From contig NW_003314349.1 of the NCBI RefSeq assembly GCF_000143415.4, forward strand, positions 254,563 to 318,562: a stretch of 64,000 bases of DNA, in the 5' to 3' direction. The stretch comes from Selaginella moellendorffii. Taxonomy: Eukaryota > Streptophyta > Lycopodiopsida > Selaginellales > Selaginellaceae. The translations under genes and the position numbers were made by a program. Numbering within the stretch: the stretch's first letter is position 1; each line of letters opens with the position of its first letter. Below the pieces are notes generated by a model. It did no database searches and was not told the DNA's origin. It saw nothing but the letters and a program-made list of their open reading frames with translations. Of this stretch, positions 46,201-56,714 are shown piece after piece.

Positions 46201-47330
46201 TAAATAAGGACAAGGTCCTTGTTTGGGCTAAGGAATAAGGTTCCTAGTTCAAAGTGTTGATTTGAACTATTGATGATGGTGTGGCTTGGTCAAGGTGACC
46301 AAGTGGGAAAAGCACCTTAGGGAAATGAGCTATGTCATTGCGATGGCATAGTGTGTCCAAGGAAAGTAGTCTCTAAAGAGACCCATGGGAGGGTCACAAA
46401 GTTGGGCCGTGGATAGAGCCCACTGCAGAAGATGCTAAAGAGACTTACTAGGGGTGAACACCCTAGTCTTGGCAAAGCAGAGCCTTTGCTATGGAATCAA
46501 AAGAATACCTCAAGGAGGGAGGTAGAGATTCAGTGTTGCTTGGTGCAACAATCAACGGATAGGAGCAAAAGATGAGTGGCCAAGATAGGGCCGTGGAATC
46601 CCTTGGAAGGAATCCAAGTGGCAAAGTTCGGCGAGGAACACTAATGTGTTGGACGCTAACAAATTGCGGGAAAGGAAGCGAGTTTCCAAGGATGGATTCC
46701 AAATTGCTCCGGTTTGGCGAAAGGGGAAGCTCCGAGGGAGGGAGCGGTAAAGTAGCCAAATGATAGGGCCATGGACAACCCTAGCACAAAGTATGATAAC
46801 TGGAACTTAGTGCCCAAGGTGGCACGAAATAGAAGAGAGGATGATGGTGCCCTCAAGTAGAGAACTTCCTAGGATGAGGGAGTGGAGTTGCACAATATGT
46901 GCAATGCAAGGTGTTGGAGACACCTAGGGAATTGACTTCCAGAAGTCAAAGAGTAAAAGTTCCAAGGTGCAAACGTTCAATCAATGGAAATTGAGACTAC
47001 TCGAGAAGGAGTAGTGGTATTGACTTAGAAAAGGGTCTCTAAAAGGTTTAGCAAGAACTAAATCAATAAAAGGAGAGAACCACTGCATGTGGTCTAATCA
47101 GTCTCTAAGTTGGAGAGACTACCCTCCTTAGAGGAAGGGCAAGGCATGGAGAGCCTATGGTGTCAAACCATTGACGAGTATGGAGAAGGCATGGTGAGCC
47201 TTCAATGTCAAACCATTGACGAATATTGGCTAGGTGCCAAGGATGGAAATAGTAACACATGCGGGTGTTACTTTATAAAATGGTTTACCGTTCGATGAGG
47301 ACATCGAACTTCGTCTATGGGTGGTGGAGT
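43224..47330 (+). other. Interior of the LARD-like element, non-coding
   Basis: About 4.1 kb with moderate G content but no frame longer than about 105 codons and no retroviral protein motif. The primer-binding site is at 43,226-43,240. Short local duplications occur, for example GTGTCAAACCATTGACGA near 47,159 and 47,208. Confidence 0.7.
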
Positions 47331-47915
47331 TGTGAGACACAAAATCCCTAGGCCGAGCCGGAAGGGCGCCACGTGGTAGTGGCCGAAGCGAGAGCCAAAC
47401 GAGCGTAACACGTTTGGACCAAAAGCTCCGACTTGAAAAGTCAAGAGTGGGAGTGGAACTCCCAACGAAGTGCTCAAGGAACGAGCACGAAACGAGCCAT
47501 AGGCGAGGCTCCAAAAAGGGACCCAAAAGGACCAACACATGACACATGGAAGTGTCTAAGATGGAGTCCGATATGGAGTCCGAGATGGACCCGAAGTGGA
47601 GTCCGAGATGGAGTCTGAGATGGAGTCCGAGATGGACCCGAGATGGAGTCCGAGATGGACCCGAGAAGGAGTCCGAGATGGAGTCCGAGATGGACCCGAG
47701 AAGGAGTCCGAGATGGAGTCCGAGATGGACCCGAGAAGGAGTCCGAGATGGAGTCCGAGATGGACCCGAGATGGAGTCCGAGGTGGAGTCCGAGGTGGAC
47801 CCGAGGTGGACCCGAAATGGAGTCCGAGATGGAGTCCGAGATGGACCCGAGATGGAGTCCGAGATGGAGTCCGAGATGGACCCGAGATGGAGTCCGAAGT
47901 CGAGACCGAGACCGG

Positions 47916-47947
<32 letters not shown>

Positions 47948-49067
47948 TCGGGACTGAGACTGAGCCCGAGGCCGAGGCCGAGACCGAGCCCGAGCCCGAG
48001 CCCGAGTCCGAGTCCGAGTCCGAGTCCGAGTCCGAGTCCAAGTCCGAGTCCGAGTCCGAGTTCGAGTCTGAGAGGGTGAAAGCCCAAAGCGTTCGTCTCC
48101 CAGACCCTGGGGGGTTTGGTGAGCTCCAAAAGTATAGTAGGGGGAGGACTGCAGTGGAGCCAGTTTGGCCAGGAAAGGCCAGTTTGGCCCAGGAAGGCCG
48201 GACCCAGTGTTGGGTGAGGAGCTGCCCACTGGGAAGTCCAAGACTAGAGTGAACACGGACCAACAAGCGGGGTAGCTTGGTGAAGTGTTCAAGAGCCGGC
48301 TCTAGTTCCCCCGGGAGATCGACTGGCCGATGCTCCCAGTCCAAGTGTGGGTGGCACTACCTACTTGGATACCAGGTGTGGCTCAACGGAACCTCGCTCT
48401 AAGCCCATGGCTAGAGCACCTAAAGGCGATAGGTGGGGAGAGTACCCAGGTGGCTCGCGTAAGGCCACGGTGTTCCGAAATGTTGTCCCAAAGGCCCAGA
48501 CTGTGGAAAGGAAGAGGAGCAGTCCTCTGGAGCAGTGACCAAGGACGCAGTCGTGTGGTGAGGAAGTCCCAAAGGACCGTGGGACTTAGTGGTCGGGCCT
48601 GTGGGCCTCGATCCAGTGGCAGTGTTGGCAAACACGGCCAAGGGCAGAAAGGGACTTAGTGGGGACTGACAGAGGGATATTGGGGAAGGCTAATCCCCAT
48701 GTCAGTGGGCATCCTAAGGATGCTAAGGAGTGGATCTGGGATGATCACTCATGGATGGATGGCCCAGTCTTTGAGTGACAGAACTGGGATGCAAGTGGTG
48801 TCAGACCATAGGTGTGACCAAGGTGAATGGGCATGGCCTTAACGTAACGGGCCGATACGTCGGTGGTACCTTGGGGTGTCGATCATGGGATCGGACACGG
48901 GGAGCACTTGGACCAAGTGCTAAGGTTGAGTGGCATGGATGCCATTCTCGGGGCTGGCAAGCCCCAAGTCCTGAGTTGGACTTATGGAGGTTGTGAATGA
49001 GACTCCTCCAAGTGGTCGGAGGTGTGGTTAAGTGACTAAAGTAAAATGGAAAAATTAGTCGCTTACA
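47331..49067 (+). repeat. 3' LTR of the LARD-like element
   Basis: 1737 bp, nearly identical to the 5' LTR except for repeat-number changes in the minisatellite and scattered point differences (for example 48,571 A for G). Confidence 0.88.
47559..48075 (+). repeat. Minisatellite in the 3' LTR
   Basis: The same repeat family as at 41,750. It has one extra GAGAAGGAGTCCGAGATGG-type unit and a different number of GACCGA and GAGTCC hexamers. Confidence 0.82.
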
Positions 49068-49335
49068 CTAAAAACTAGCATATAATTAATACGGAGCCTT
49101 ATTTTATATAGTTGGCCTGCCATATATAATAATGGCGAATACACACAAGCACATGAGTATGCCTTTTTGCAAGATTACCTTTCAATCCCAAAATCATATA
49201 TAGATTTAAATCTTTGATTTGTCCACATCATATATCTTTGCAAAGACAAAACATATCAAAAGGAATAAGATATATATATAAAAAACTTACATTTTTTTAT
49301 AATATTTTAGTGGATTACAAAAGCCATTGAAAGGT

Positions 49336-49593
49336 TTATAGAGTGGATTTATTAGTGCTTTCCGCTGTGCTGTCCATTTCTTTTTTTCTTTTGCTCTGGA
49401 TTGTTGTTTCGGAAGTAACAGGAGCATTTTTATCAATAGTGACAGTGGTCTCCACATTCCCGGATGGGTAATAAGGATCAGGCGTGTAATATGGAGATTG
49501 TGGTAGTGAAACAAAATTAACATTCTCACATTTCTGTATGCTAGAACTACTTACAGATTTTTTGTCTTCCTTGCTTCCCATCTCTGTAAACAC
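49336..49593 (-). CDS. Small unknown ORF in the right arm of the 20 kb element
   Basis: An 85-codon frame on the minus strand, with a second ATG five codons in (MGSKEDKKS). It is Ser/Thr- and Lys-rich with PYYTPDPYYPSG in the middle. No domain is recognised. It is the only frame of note between the nested LTR element and the right terminal repeat. It may be an accessory gene or chance. Confidence 0.25.
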   Translation of the reverse strand: MFTEMGSKEDKKSVSSSSIQKCENVNFVSLPQSPYYTPDPYYPSGNVETTVTIDKNAPVTSETTIQSKRKKEMDSTAESTNKSTL

Positions 49594-49899
49594 TAAAGAA
49601 TGAACGAGTGAATCAGTGTTTCAAATTATTTATATATTTTTGGTCAATTGTTGAAATGTTAAAATGTTGAAATGTACAATAGAAATTTTAGGTTCATTCG
49701 AACTTCAATATTCCCATTTTATTTGGGACCAATAAAGCCCAAAAATTTCTATGGGTTCAGATGAACTTCTAATTCTAGAAATTGTATAAATTGCATTAGA
49801 AAGATTCAAAAAATAGAAATCTCTCTGAACCATTGATACTTAAATTCATAAATTTCAAGTTCACCAAAGAATAACATTTTTCTGACTTAATATTTCCTA

Positions 49900-50316
49900 T
49901 ACTATTCAAACCCAAGGACGCTTAACCCCAAATATCCCAAGACCCTTAACCGATTGGAAAAGGGGGTGCACTCTTGTTCATGGGCCCTTTCCCTCTATAT
50001 TTGAACCCCATGGATCGTCTCTCGAGTCGTTCCTTTTGGTTGCTTACAATCCACCACGCTTCCCTGCAAGTTCACGCCCTCATGAACGGAAGCTAAGAGC
50101 CGTAGCTCTCCCGAGAGCCCTGCTTTCTTGACACCCTACCCTCCCGGGAGGTCACCCAGCCCAGTACTATTCAAACCCAAGGACGCTTAACCCCAAATAT
50201 CCCAAGACCCTTAACCGATTGGAAAAGGGGGTGCATTCTTGTTCATGGGCCCTTTCCCTCTATATTTAAACCCCATGGATTGTCTCTCAAGTCATTCCCT
50301 TTGGTTGCTTACACTG
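49900..50316 (-). repeat. 5S-rRNA-derived repeat, two head-to-tail units (Cassandra/TRIM-like)
   Basis: On the minus strand each unit begins TGTAAGCAACC and runs through a tract that strongly resembles the 3' half of 5S rRNA, best seen at 50,141-50,193: GGTTAAGCGTCCTTGGG, then GTACTGGGCTGGGTGACC and TCCCGGGAG. These correspond to box A and box C of the 5S internal promoter. The unit is about 275 bp; the second unit is truncated near 49,900. 5S sequence inside short LTR-like units is the mark of Cassandra-type TRIMs. The repeat sits against the right terminal repeat of the 20 kb element. Confidence 0.65.
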
Positions 50317-50361
50317 AATTGAGCTCAACTCGTGAGCTCAACTCAACTTTGGACCATCCCC
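50317..50361 (-). repeat. Right terminal inverted repeat of the 20 kb element
   Basis: The 28 bp at 50,317-50,344 is the exact reverse complement of 30,378-30,405. The terminal bases read GGACCATCCCC on the plus strand, before the target duplication at 50,362. Confidence 0.7.
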
Positions 50362-50635
50362 CTCCTCTTTTGGCTGCGTGGTAGGCTGCCTCAAATAAGC
50401 AGAGTAAGTGATTGTCTCCAGAACAGTGAGCTTTCCCAGCAAAACATGCTCTTGATTTACATAAGCATCTGATAGAAAGCTTGAGAATCACTAAATCAAA
50501 TGTTTATACACACCACAGTCCCATGCCTCATGTTTGTCTGGAGATTCCCATTGGATCCTTCTCGCCCCACAATCTACCTGTGATGAACGACAATGCAAGA
50601 ATCTTAGTCTCAAACACGTGCTCAATCTTTAGAGA
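50362..50635 (-). pseudogene. Antisense ABCG relic 4, right piece
   Basis: Continues the relic interrupted at 30,344, with ABCG intron 1, exon 2, intron 2 and the start of exon 3 on the minus strand. It aligns without gap to 13,640-13,910 once the element and one copy of CTCCTCTT are removed. Confidence 0.78.
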
Positions 50636-50764
50636 GTCTTGCGAAGTCACTGAAAGACTCGTTGACTTTGGAGATGGGTTGCGTAAAGTATATATATCCC
50701 ACCACACAAACTTTTGTTTGAATTGATGCGAAACGAATATACTAGTACATAGCGCTCAAGAACC

Positions 50765-52821
50765 CTAGAATCGGAAGGTAACGAGCTCGGGATCAATGCC
50801 GGCGGGCGCCGTGCTGCTCTGCCCTGGATCGTGAGCCAGTTGCTTGGCAATCGCCATAGCGGTACCCAGGTAATCTTTATGCTGCTGGAGCAGTGGGAGT
50901 TTCGTCCATTCCTTGTGTAATGTGGCCTTGGCGGTGGTGTTGATGCTGTTCTTCTCCTCGTATTTCCAGTTCCCAGTCTGCCACTCGAATTCGTAGAGGG
51001 GGAGAAAGCGTTGGCCATAGTCCGCCACGAACTCTATGGCGCACAGCAAGAAATGGAACTCTTCCTTGGAGAGGAAGTATGCGAAGTTCAAGCGCGTCCA
51101 TCCAGGTTTGACACCGCTATATCCCTGTGAGAAAAAAAAAAGTCCTTTCCTCGTTAGAAAAAGCTCCTTGGCGAAACCTTCTATTGTTTTACTTCTCAAC
51201 CTCTTGAATTGCCGCTCGAAATTTCAGGGAGAGCTCATCACTGACTTTGAGAAGCTTGTGGCCGTAAGGACCGGCACACGAGCACCCTCCTCTCGACTGG
51301 ATCCCAAACAAATCGTTGAGGAGCTTGGCTACAAACCGGCCTTGCAGCACGGTTTGCTGGATTCCACCGTTGGAATCAGTGGTCCAGACGACGAACGAGA
51401 CGATCGCTGCTCGTTTCACTTGCTTGTTCCCGAGCACCACTATCTTTCGGTTCTTGGACAACCTTTTCAACGCGGTGGTGATGAAGTTGTGCTCTCTCGA
51501 CTCGATGAGACGGTATCCCATTTCTTCTTGGACAGTGAAGACAATCCCGGCTTTTATCCGCTGGAGTATGGAAGGTGTTCCAGCGTCTTCTCGGCTTTCA
51601 ATGTCCTCCAGGTAGAGTGTGTCCTGGTATGAGTTTGTTTAGTGTTGGTTTACTTTTTTCTTTCGCTGGAAAGGGAACTGACCTCTTTGTTGTAGTTGAC
51701 GAAGTCTACCACTCCTCCACCTGTTGTCGACGGTGCGTGATCCTTGAGCTTGTAAAGCTTTTTGTTCATGCAAAGCAGGCCCGGTGTTCCTGGCCCTCCG
51801 ACATACTTGTGTGGACTCAGCATCACAGCATCGTATCCATCAGCTTTTCGCGATCGCATGTCGATCTTCACGTATGGACCGCTGTTGATCAGATTAGCTT
51901 ATTTTCGTCCTTGGTAAAAGATCTCGTCTTACCAGCTTGCGAAATCAAAACATGCTAATGCTCCATGTTTGTGTAGAAGGCGAGCGATGGCTCTAGTGTC
52001 CGCTAAAACTCCCGTGACATTACTGCAAGCGGAGAAGGACCCAAGCATTGGACGATCTGCGTGCTTGGGATTTTGCAGCTCCTCTTCGAGGTACTTCATG
52101 TCAATCAATCCATCCTCGGTCATTGGAACTTGAATAACCTGTGGTTTAAACAGTTGACAGATTGAGAGAAACTAAAAAGTCCAACCTCGGCAAGACTTTG
52201 CCTCCAGGGAAGAAGGTTGGAATGATGCTCGTATGGGCCTATGAACACCAGCCATCTCTTCCTGTCATCGATCGCTGCCACGGCTGACTCTCTCATTTGG
52301 GGCGGCACAGACAAGCCCAAAAGTTCGTGGAGCTTTTTCACAGCTGCAGTGGTTCCAGAGCCGCAGAAGAAGAGAGCATCATCCTCGGTTCCTCCCAGGG
52401 ACTCCTTGACATAACTCGTGGCCAGTTTCACCATCCGGGTGGTCTTCTCTCCGACGTAGCTGTCCTCGGCATGCGTGTTCCCTGAAACAGAATGCAGCGG
52501 GTCCAGATATGCAGAAGAGAATTCACGGCTTCACTCACCGTAGGACGGCATGACCTGCTTGATGAGGAAGTTTTCTATATAGAACAAGCAGCGGCCAGAG
52601 GCAGTGTAATCGGCATAAGTGAGAAGCCTGCTGCCGAATGGTGTGGAGATTTGGAGCTGGGAGCCGATGATCTGGGATCTGAGCCAGACACACTTTTGCT
52701 CATCGTCAAAGGGCCTGAAGAACTTGAAAGGATTGGGCTTGAAGATTGGCTGCCAATCCTCCTCGATGCTGGGAGTTACCTTGCCGACCTTGGAAGCCGA
52801 CTTTGGAGCAAAGCACCTCAT
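50765..52821 (-). CDS. Class-V aminotransferase/cysteine-desulfurase-like PLP enzyme, copy 3 (complete)
   Basis: Complete copy of the gene at 14,028-16,085, with six exons at 52539-52821, 52186-52481, 51933-52138, 51683-51881, 51201-51623 and 50765-51124, and 588 aa. The SPHKYVGGPGTPG lysine motif, GGCSCAGPYG and the C-terminal EFEWQTGNW region are all intact. A few substitutions separate it from copy 2 (for example HVM to QVM near the end of exon 1, and VRTT to VWTT in exon 5). It is divergent from ABCG copy C across about 650 bp, the best preserved example of the head-to-head pair. Confidence 0.88.
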
Positions 52822-53473
52822 CGTCTTACCGGTGAGCCTCTCCTACTTTGATTGTGATACGTTCGCTACACATCATTACGGTATGAGACGAGATGCTGTA
52901 AGACATCGTTTGCAAACTTACCTGTTCTTAACGAAGTGGCTGCCTCGAATGCACTCCTGCTCCTCTTCAGCCATCACAAATATCCTGTTTTAGTGCACCG
53001 CGTGAGGAAAATGTCTTCACAGATGCCGGGTGGATTTCTGTCCTATTTTTCCAGATCACTTTAGGAGAAACATGGTCAAGGAAACGAGATTTTTTGTCAA
53101 GTTTGACAAATTCTAAGGATAAGTCGAGAGGTGTCGGCTTGATTATGAAGTCGTAGTCTTTTGTTGACAAGCTTCTTCCTTGCAGAGCATTGAGGCGTGA
53201 CATGGAAGAACTTAATGGGGAGTTACCTTTGGGAAAGACAAGATATGTCTAGAGAGCGGTCCTTGGAATGCCAAATTTCCTGAGAAGAGAAGGACAGACT
53301 TCGAATGGGAAAGTCAAGTCAACACAAGAAAGAAAGTACACAATATTTTACACTCTTAATCTCCTACGAATCTAAGATCTTACCGTGTTACAGTAGCTGA
53401 AAGTCCAAGTCCAACTTGGAGAGCTATAAATCTTACCAAAGTTTTCATGAGAAAGAAGAACTGATATATTATT
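52822..53473. promoter_or_regulatory. Divergent intergenic region between PLP copy 3 and ABCG copy C
   Basis: About 650 bp shared with 672-1312. It contains the conserved CATCACAAATATCCTGTTTT tract and the ABCG leader. It presumably holds both promoters. No additional gene is recognised. Confidence 0.45.
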
Positions 53474-55882
53474 ATGGATGTGGCATGGAAGGATTTGAGT
53501 GTGAGCGCGAGCAATGGACGAGTGTTGCTGGAGAGTATGTGCGGCTATGCCCAGAGCGGCCAAATCACGGCGATCATGGGTCCTTCGGGATCCGGAAAGT
53601 CCACCTTGCTCGATGCGCTTGCTGGTATAGTTTTCCAAGATTGATCTGGGTGCAATAGATTAAAGCTCGAGATTCTTGCATTGTCGTTCATCACAGGTAG
53701 ATTGGCCAAGAACGCGAGGCGAGAAGGATCCATTTTTGTCAATGGGAATCTCCAGACGAACATGAGGCATGGGACTGCGGTGTGTATATAAACATTTGAT
53801 TCTGTGATTCTCAAACTTTCTGTCGTAGGCCTATGTGAAACAAGAAGATGTTTTGCTAGGAACACTCACTGTCTTGGAGACAATCACTTACTCTGCTCAA
53901 TTGAGGCTGCCTCACTCGCTGCCGCGAAGCCAAAAGATGGAGATGGTTGAGAGTGTGATCACTGAGATGGGGCTTGGAGATTGCAAGCATACAGTGGTGG
54001 GAGGTTGGTTCTCGCGTGGATTGAGCGGAGGGGAGAAACGAAGAGTGAGCATTGCTCTGGAGATTCTAACTCAGCCATCTCTTTTGTTCATGGACGAACC
54101 AACCAGTGGTTTAGACAGGTGAATATTTCGGTTTATCGTAATTTTTATTTGATGTTTTTCTTTGCAGTGCATCCGCGTTTTATGTGATTAAAACAATTAA
54201 GAACCTCGCTACTTCAAAACGCACCGTTATTATGTCAATTCACCAGCCAAGTAGCGAAGTGTTTGAGCAGTTTGATAATCTTTGCCTACTATCTCAGGGT
54301 GCACTTGTATATTTTGGAGATGCCATGGAAGCTAGCACGGTACTTTTCTCAAATCTCATATTCTTTATGGTTTTTATTTTATTTTAGTTCTTCGACAGTG
54401 CTGGATTTCCTTGCCCTCTCCGAAGAAATCCATCAGACCATTATCTTAGAGTTACTAATTCCGATTTTGACAATGTTCAAAACAAGTTTAAGGTATTCAT
54501 TTGTCTGTTTTCTAGAGATTTATTTCTTAATAGTCATCTCAATTTGAACAGGAAGATATTGAAACTCAAGAAATAGTTCCAGCTTCTGAAGCAATCAAAG
54601 TGCTTACAAATGCATTTCAAAATTTGCATTTGAGATCCCTCCACACAAAAGTTGACATTCTTTGTGTGACTAAGGTGAACCTTCTAAACAGTTTGTGTGA
54701 CACACCTGGTGCAAAGGTAAATGACTTGATTTTTTAAAATATTATGATTAATAATGGATTAATATTTATAGAATGAATGCATCCAGATGCCTCAAGCAGG
54801 AGTTCTCCATCAGCTTTCCATGTTAACTAAAAGATCATTTCTAAATATGACAAGAGATATTGGATACTATTGGCTGAGAATCTTTGTGTACTTTATGCTT
54901 AGCATCGTTATTGGCAGTATATATTTTAATGTCGGCACTAAATACAACTCCATTGCAGTAAGAGAATACCAAAAAAAATTCCTAACCATGGTTAAGCTCT
55001 TTTGGTTATTTTTAGGCAAGGATTGGCTGTATGGCTTTTATTGGTAAATTTCTTACATTCATGTCAATTGGAGGTTTTCCATCTTTCATTGAAGAGATTA
55101 AGGTATGGGATAGTTCTAGAATTGTCTTGTTTTCATATCCAGTGCTATTTTCTTCAGGTTTTTAATCATGAGAAACAAAATGGTTACTATGGTCCCATTG
55201 TGTTTACTCTCGCAAACACACTCTCTTCCATGCCTTATCTCCTTCTTATTTCATTGATATCAACAAGTGTGTTTTATAATATGGTTAAACTCCACCCGGG
55301 ATTTGATCACTTCATATTTTTTGTGTTGAACTTATTTGCATCTGTGACTGTGGTGGAGAGCTTGATGATGTGTGTAGCATCAATTGTTCCCAATTTTCTC
55401 ATGGGAATAATTACAGGATCTGGAATCTTGGTAAAATCTCTTTATATTTATTAAACCGTTTCTAATACAATTTTTCAGGGGTTATTCATGCTTGTTGATG
55501 GATTTTTTAAACTTGCTAATGAACTGCCAAAAGGCTTTTGGAAATATCCAATGCATTATATAGCATTTCAAACATATTTACTTCAGGTAAACAAATATTA
55601 TCTATTTTCTTGAAATTAAAAAAATTATAACAGGGTCTTTATGAAAATGATTTTCAAGGGCTTGAGTTTGATAATAATGATATTTCTGAAGGAAAGCTAT
55701 CAGGAACAACAGTTCTTAAACAGTATCAAGTAGATCTCTCAAGATCTAAATGGTTGAACTTTATAATCCTGTTAAGCATGATTTTGGTTTATCGAGCAAC
55801 TTTTATTACTATCATCAAACTCACTCAGCTCATAGATGGTAAAACTCTGAGGTTTAGGACCTCTAAGAAAATAAATGCTTAA
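53474..55882 (+). CDS. Half-size ABCG (WBC) transporter, copy C (complete)
   Basis: Intact paralogue of copy B with the same eleven-exon structure and short introns. The ATG is at 53,474 and the TAA at 55,880-55,882. Walker A (GPSGSGKST), [23 protein letters not shown] and [10 protein letters not shown] are all kept, and the hydrophobic C-terminal half follows. The predicted protein is about 622 aa; the C-terminus is four codons shorter than B ([12 protein letters not shown] instead of [16 protein letters not shown]). An upstream ATG in the frame used by copy B is followed by TGA here, so the start is set at 53,474. It is likely a plasma-membrane exporter; the substrate is unknown. Confidence 0.9.
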
Positions 55883-56241
55883 AATTAAAAGTATGGCTTC
55901 ATGAGCTTGTCATTCACGTTTCACTTGTCATATTTATAAATGATCTTCTAGCATCTTGATGCATTAGTAATCATAATTTTATAAAAAGTTTATGTGTCAA
56001 ATTGTCTTCAAACTTCACCTAACTTTTGTGTGGAGCGAGTTCAAATGCAAATTGAAACACAATATGCTTTTGTAAGAAATGCATTTGTAAGCACTTTGAT
56101 TGGTTCATATTATCTTTTGAGTTAGCCAAATGCCTTAGTTATGTAATTAGTGACACCCATGAATGGGATTCCCACTACCCCTATGATTATCTTCTTGTTC
56201 AGATTATTAAGAAAAAAGCTATACAGAAATACCTTAAACAC
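55883..56241. other. 3' flank of ABCG copy C up to the Gypsy LTR
   Basis: Shared with the flanks of copies A and B. It ends in AACAC (56,237-56,241), the target-site copy next to the Gypsy LTR. No gene is seen. Confidence 0.5.
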
Positions 56242-56700
56242 TAAGTAAGGCTTTTTCTGCCTGTACTCATGTTCTTGCCTTATTTGCAAAATAGTGATAA
56301 AAAAATAAAGACGAGAACATAGAAGAAGAAAAGAGAAGAGAAGAAGATAAAAGAGAATAGAATTTAGCCTCAAACCCTAAACGCATGAGTAAGGATAACC
56401 ATATATCACTTTTTTAATTCTACTTTGCACAAACAATCATAAACAGGAGAAATGATGGTTAATTCAATGTAATGCATACAATAGTGAATTGGGGTTGTTT
56501 TTTAGCATGTCAAGTGTTACTTATATAGTAAATGATTTTATAACTGTTCATAATTTTTTCACACTTATCTATGATGAACGTTCTTTAGATTAGGTTTTTT
56601 TTTGAATGCCTAACCTTAAACATAATTCCATTTCACCTAAGCTTCCTTCTTTTGCTCTACTTGAGAAGATATACAAAATAAAACATTTACCTTTTCATCA
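56242..56700 (-). repeat. 3' LTR of Gypsy 1, with polypurine tract
   Basis: A 459 bp LTR on the minus strand, starting TGATGAAAAGG at 56,700 directly after a TTGTTGTGGGGGAA tract (56,701-56,714). The far end reads CTTACTTA, with the terminal CA mutated. It is related to 12,853-13,309 and 29,547-30,003. Confidence 0.75.
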
Positions 56701-56714
56701 TTCCCCCACAACAA

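Larger units (their letters stand above)
41522..49067 (+). mobile_element. Non-autonomous LTR retrotransposon (LARD-like), nested in the 20 kb element
   Basis: Two long direct repeats, 41,522-43,223 (1702 bp) and 47,331-49,067 (1737 bp), begin TGTGAGACAC and end CGCTTACA. They are flanked by a perfect 5 bp target duplication, CTAAA (41,517-41,521 and 49,068-49,072). The primer site follows the first LTR (TTGGTATCGGAGCTG, near-match to initiator tRNA-Met), and a purine-rich GGGTGGTGGAG precedes the second. The 4.1 kb interior shows no gag, protease, reverse transcriptase or integrase motif. It would need proteins from another element to move. The LTRs are very similar outside the minisatellite, so the insertion looks recent. 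Confidence 0.88.
30345..50361. mobile_element. 20 kb Mutator-like element with transposase and ParB-methyltransferase genes
   Basis: The insertion interrupts antisense ABCG relic 4. The flanks carry an 8 bp direct repeat, CTCCTCTT (30,337-30,344 and 50,362-50,369); the undisturbed relic at 13,633 has the sequence once. The first 20 bases of the left end and the reverse complement of the right end agree at about 14 positions (TGG.CCA...TTGAG), and a 28 bp perfect inverted match follows (30,378-30,405 with 50,317-50,344). Inside are a minus-strand MULE-like transposase gene, a divergent ParB-like plus DNA methyltransferase gene, two small CPIC-finger genes, a small ORF, a nested 7.5 kb LTR element and a 5S-related repeat. 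MULEs usually make 9-11 bp duplications; the ninth base here is T on the left and C on the right. Both large genes are decayed, so this copy is probably no longer autonomous. Confidence 0.75.

Noticed and set aside
30337-50369. hAT-type origin of the 20 kb element, suggested by an 8 bp target duplication
   Set aside because: The encoded transposase has MULE core and SWIM features and no hAT/BED motif. The ends are long inverted repeats. A mutated ninth base of a 9 bp duplication is enough to explain the length.
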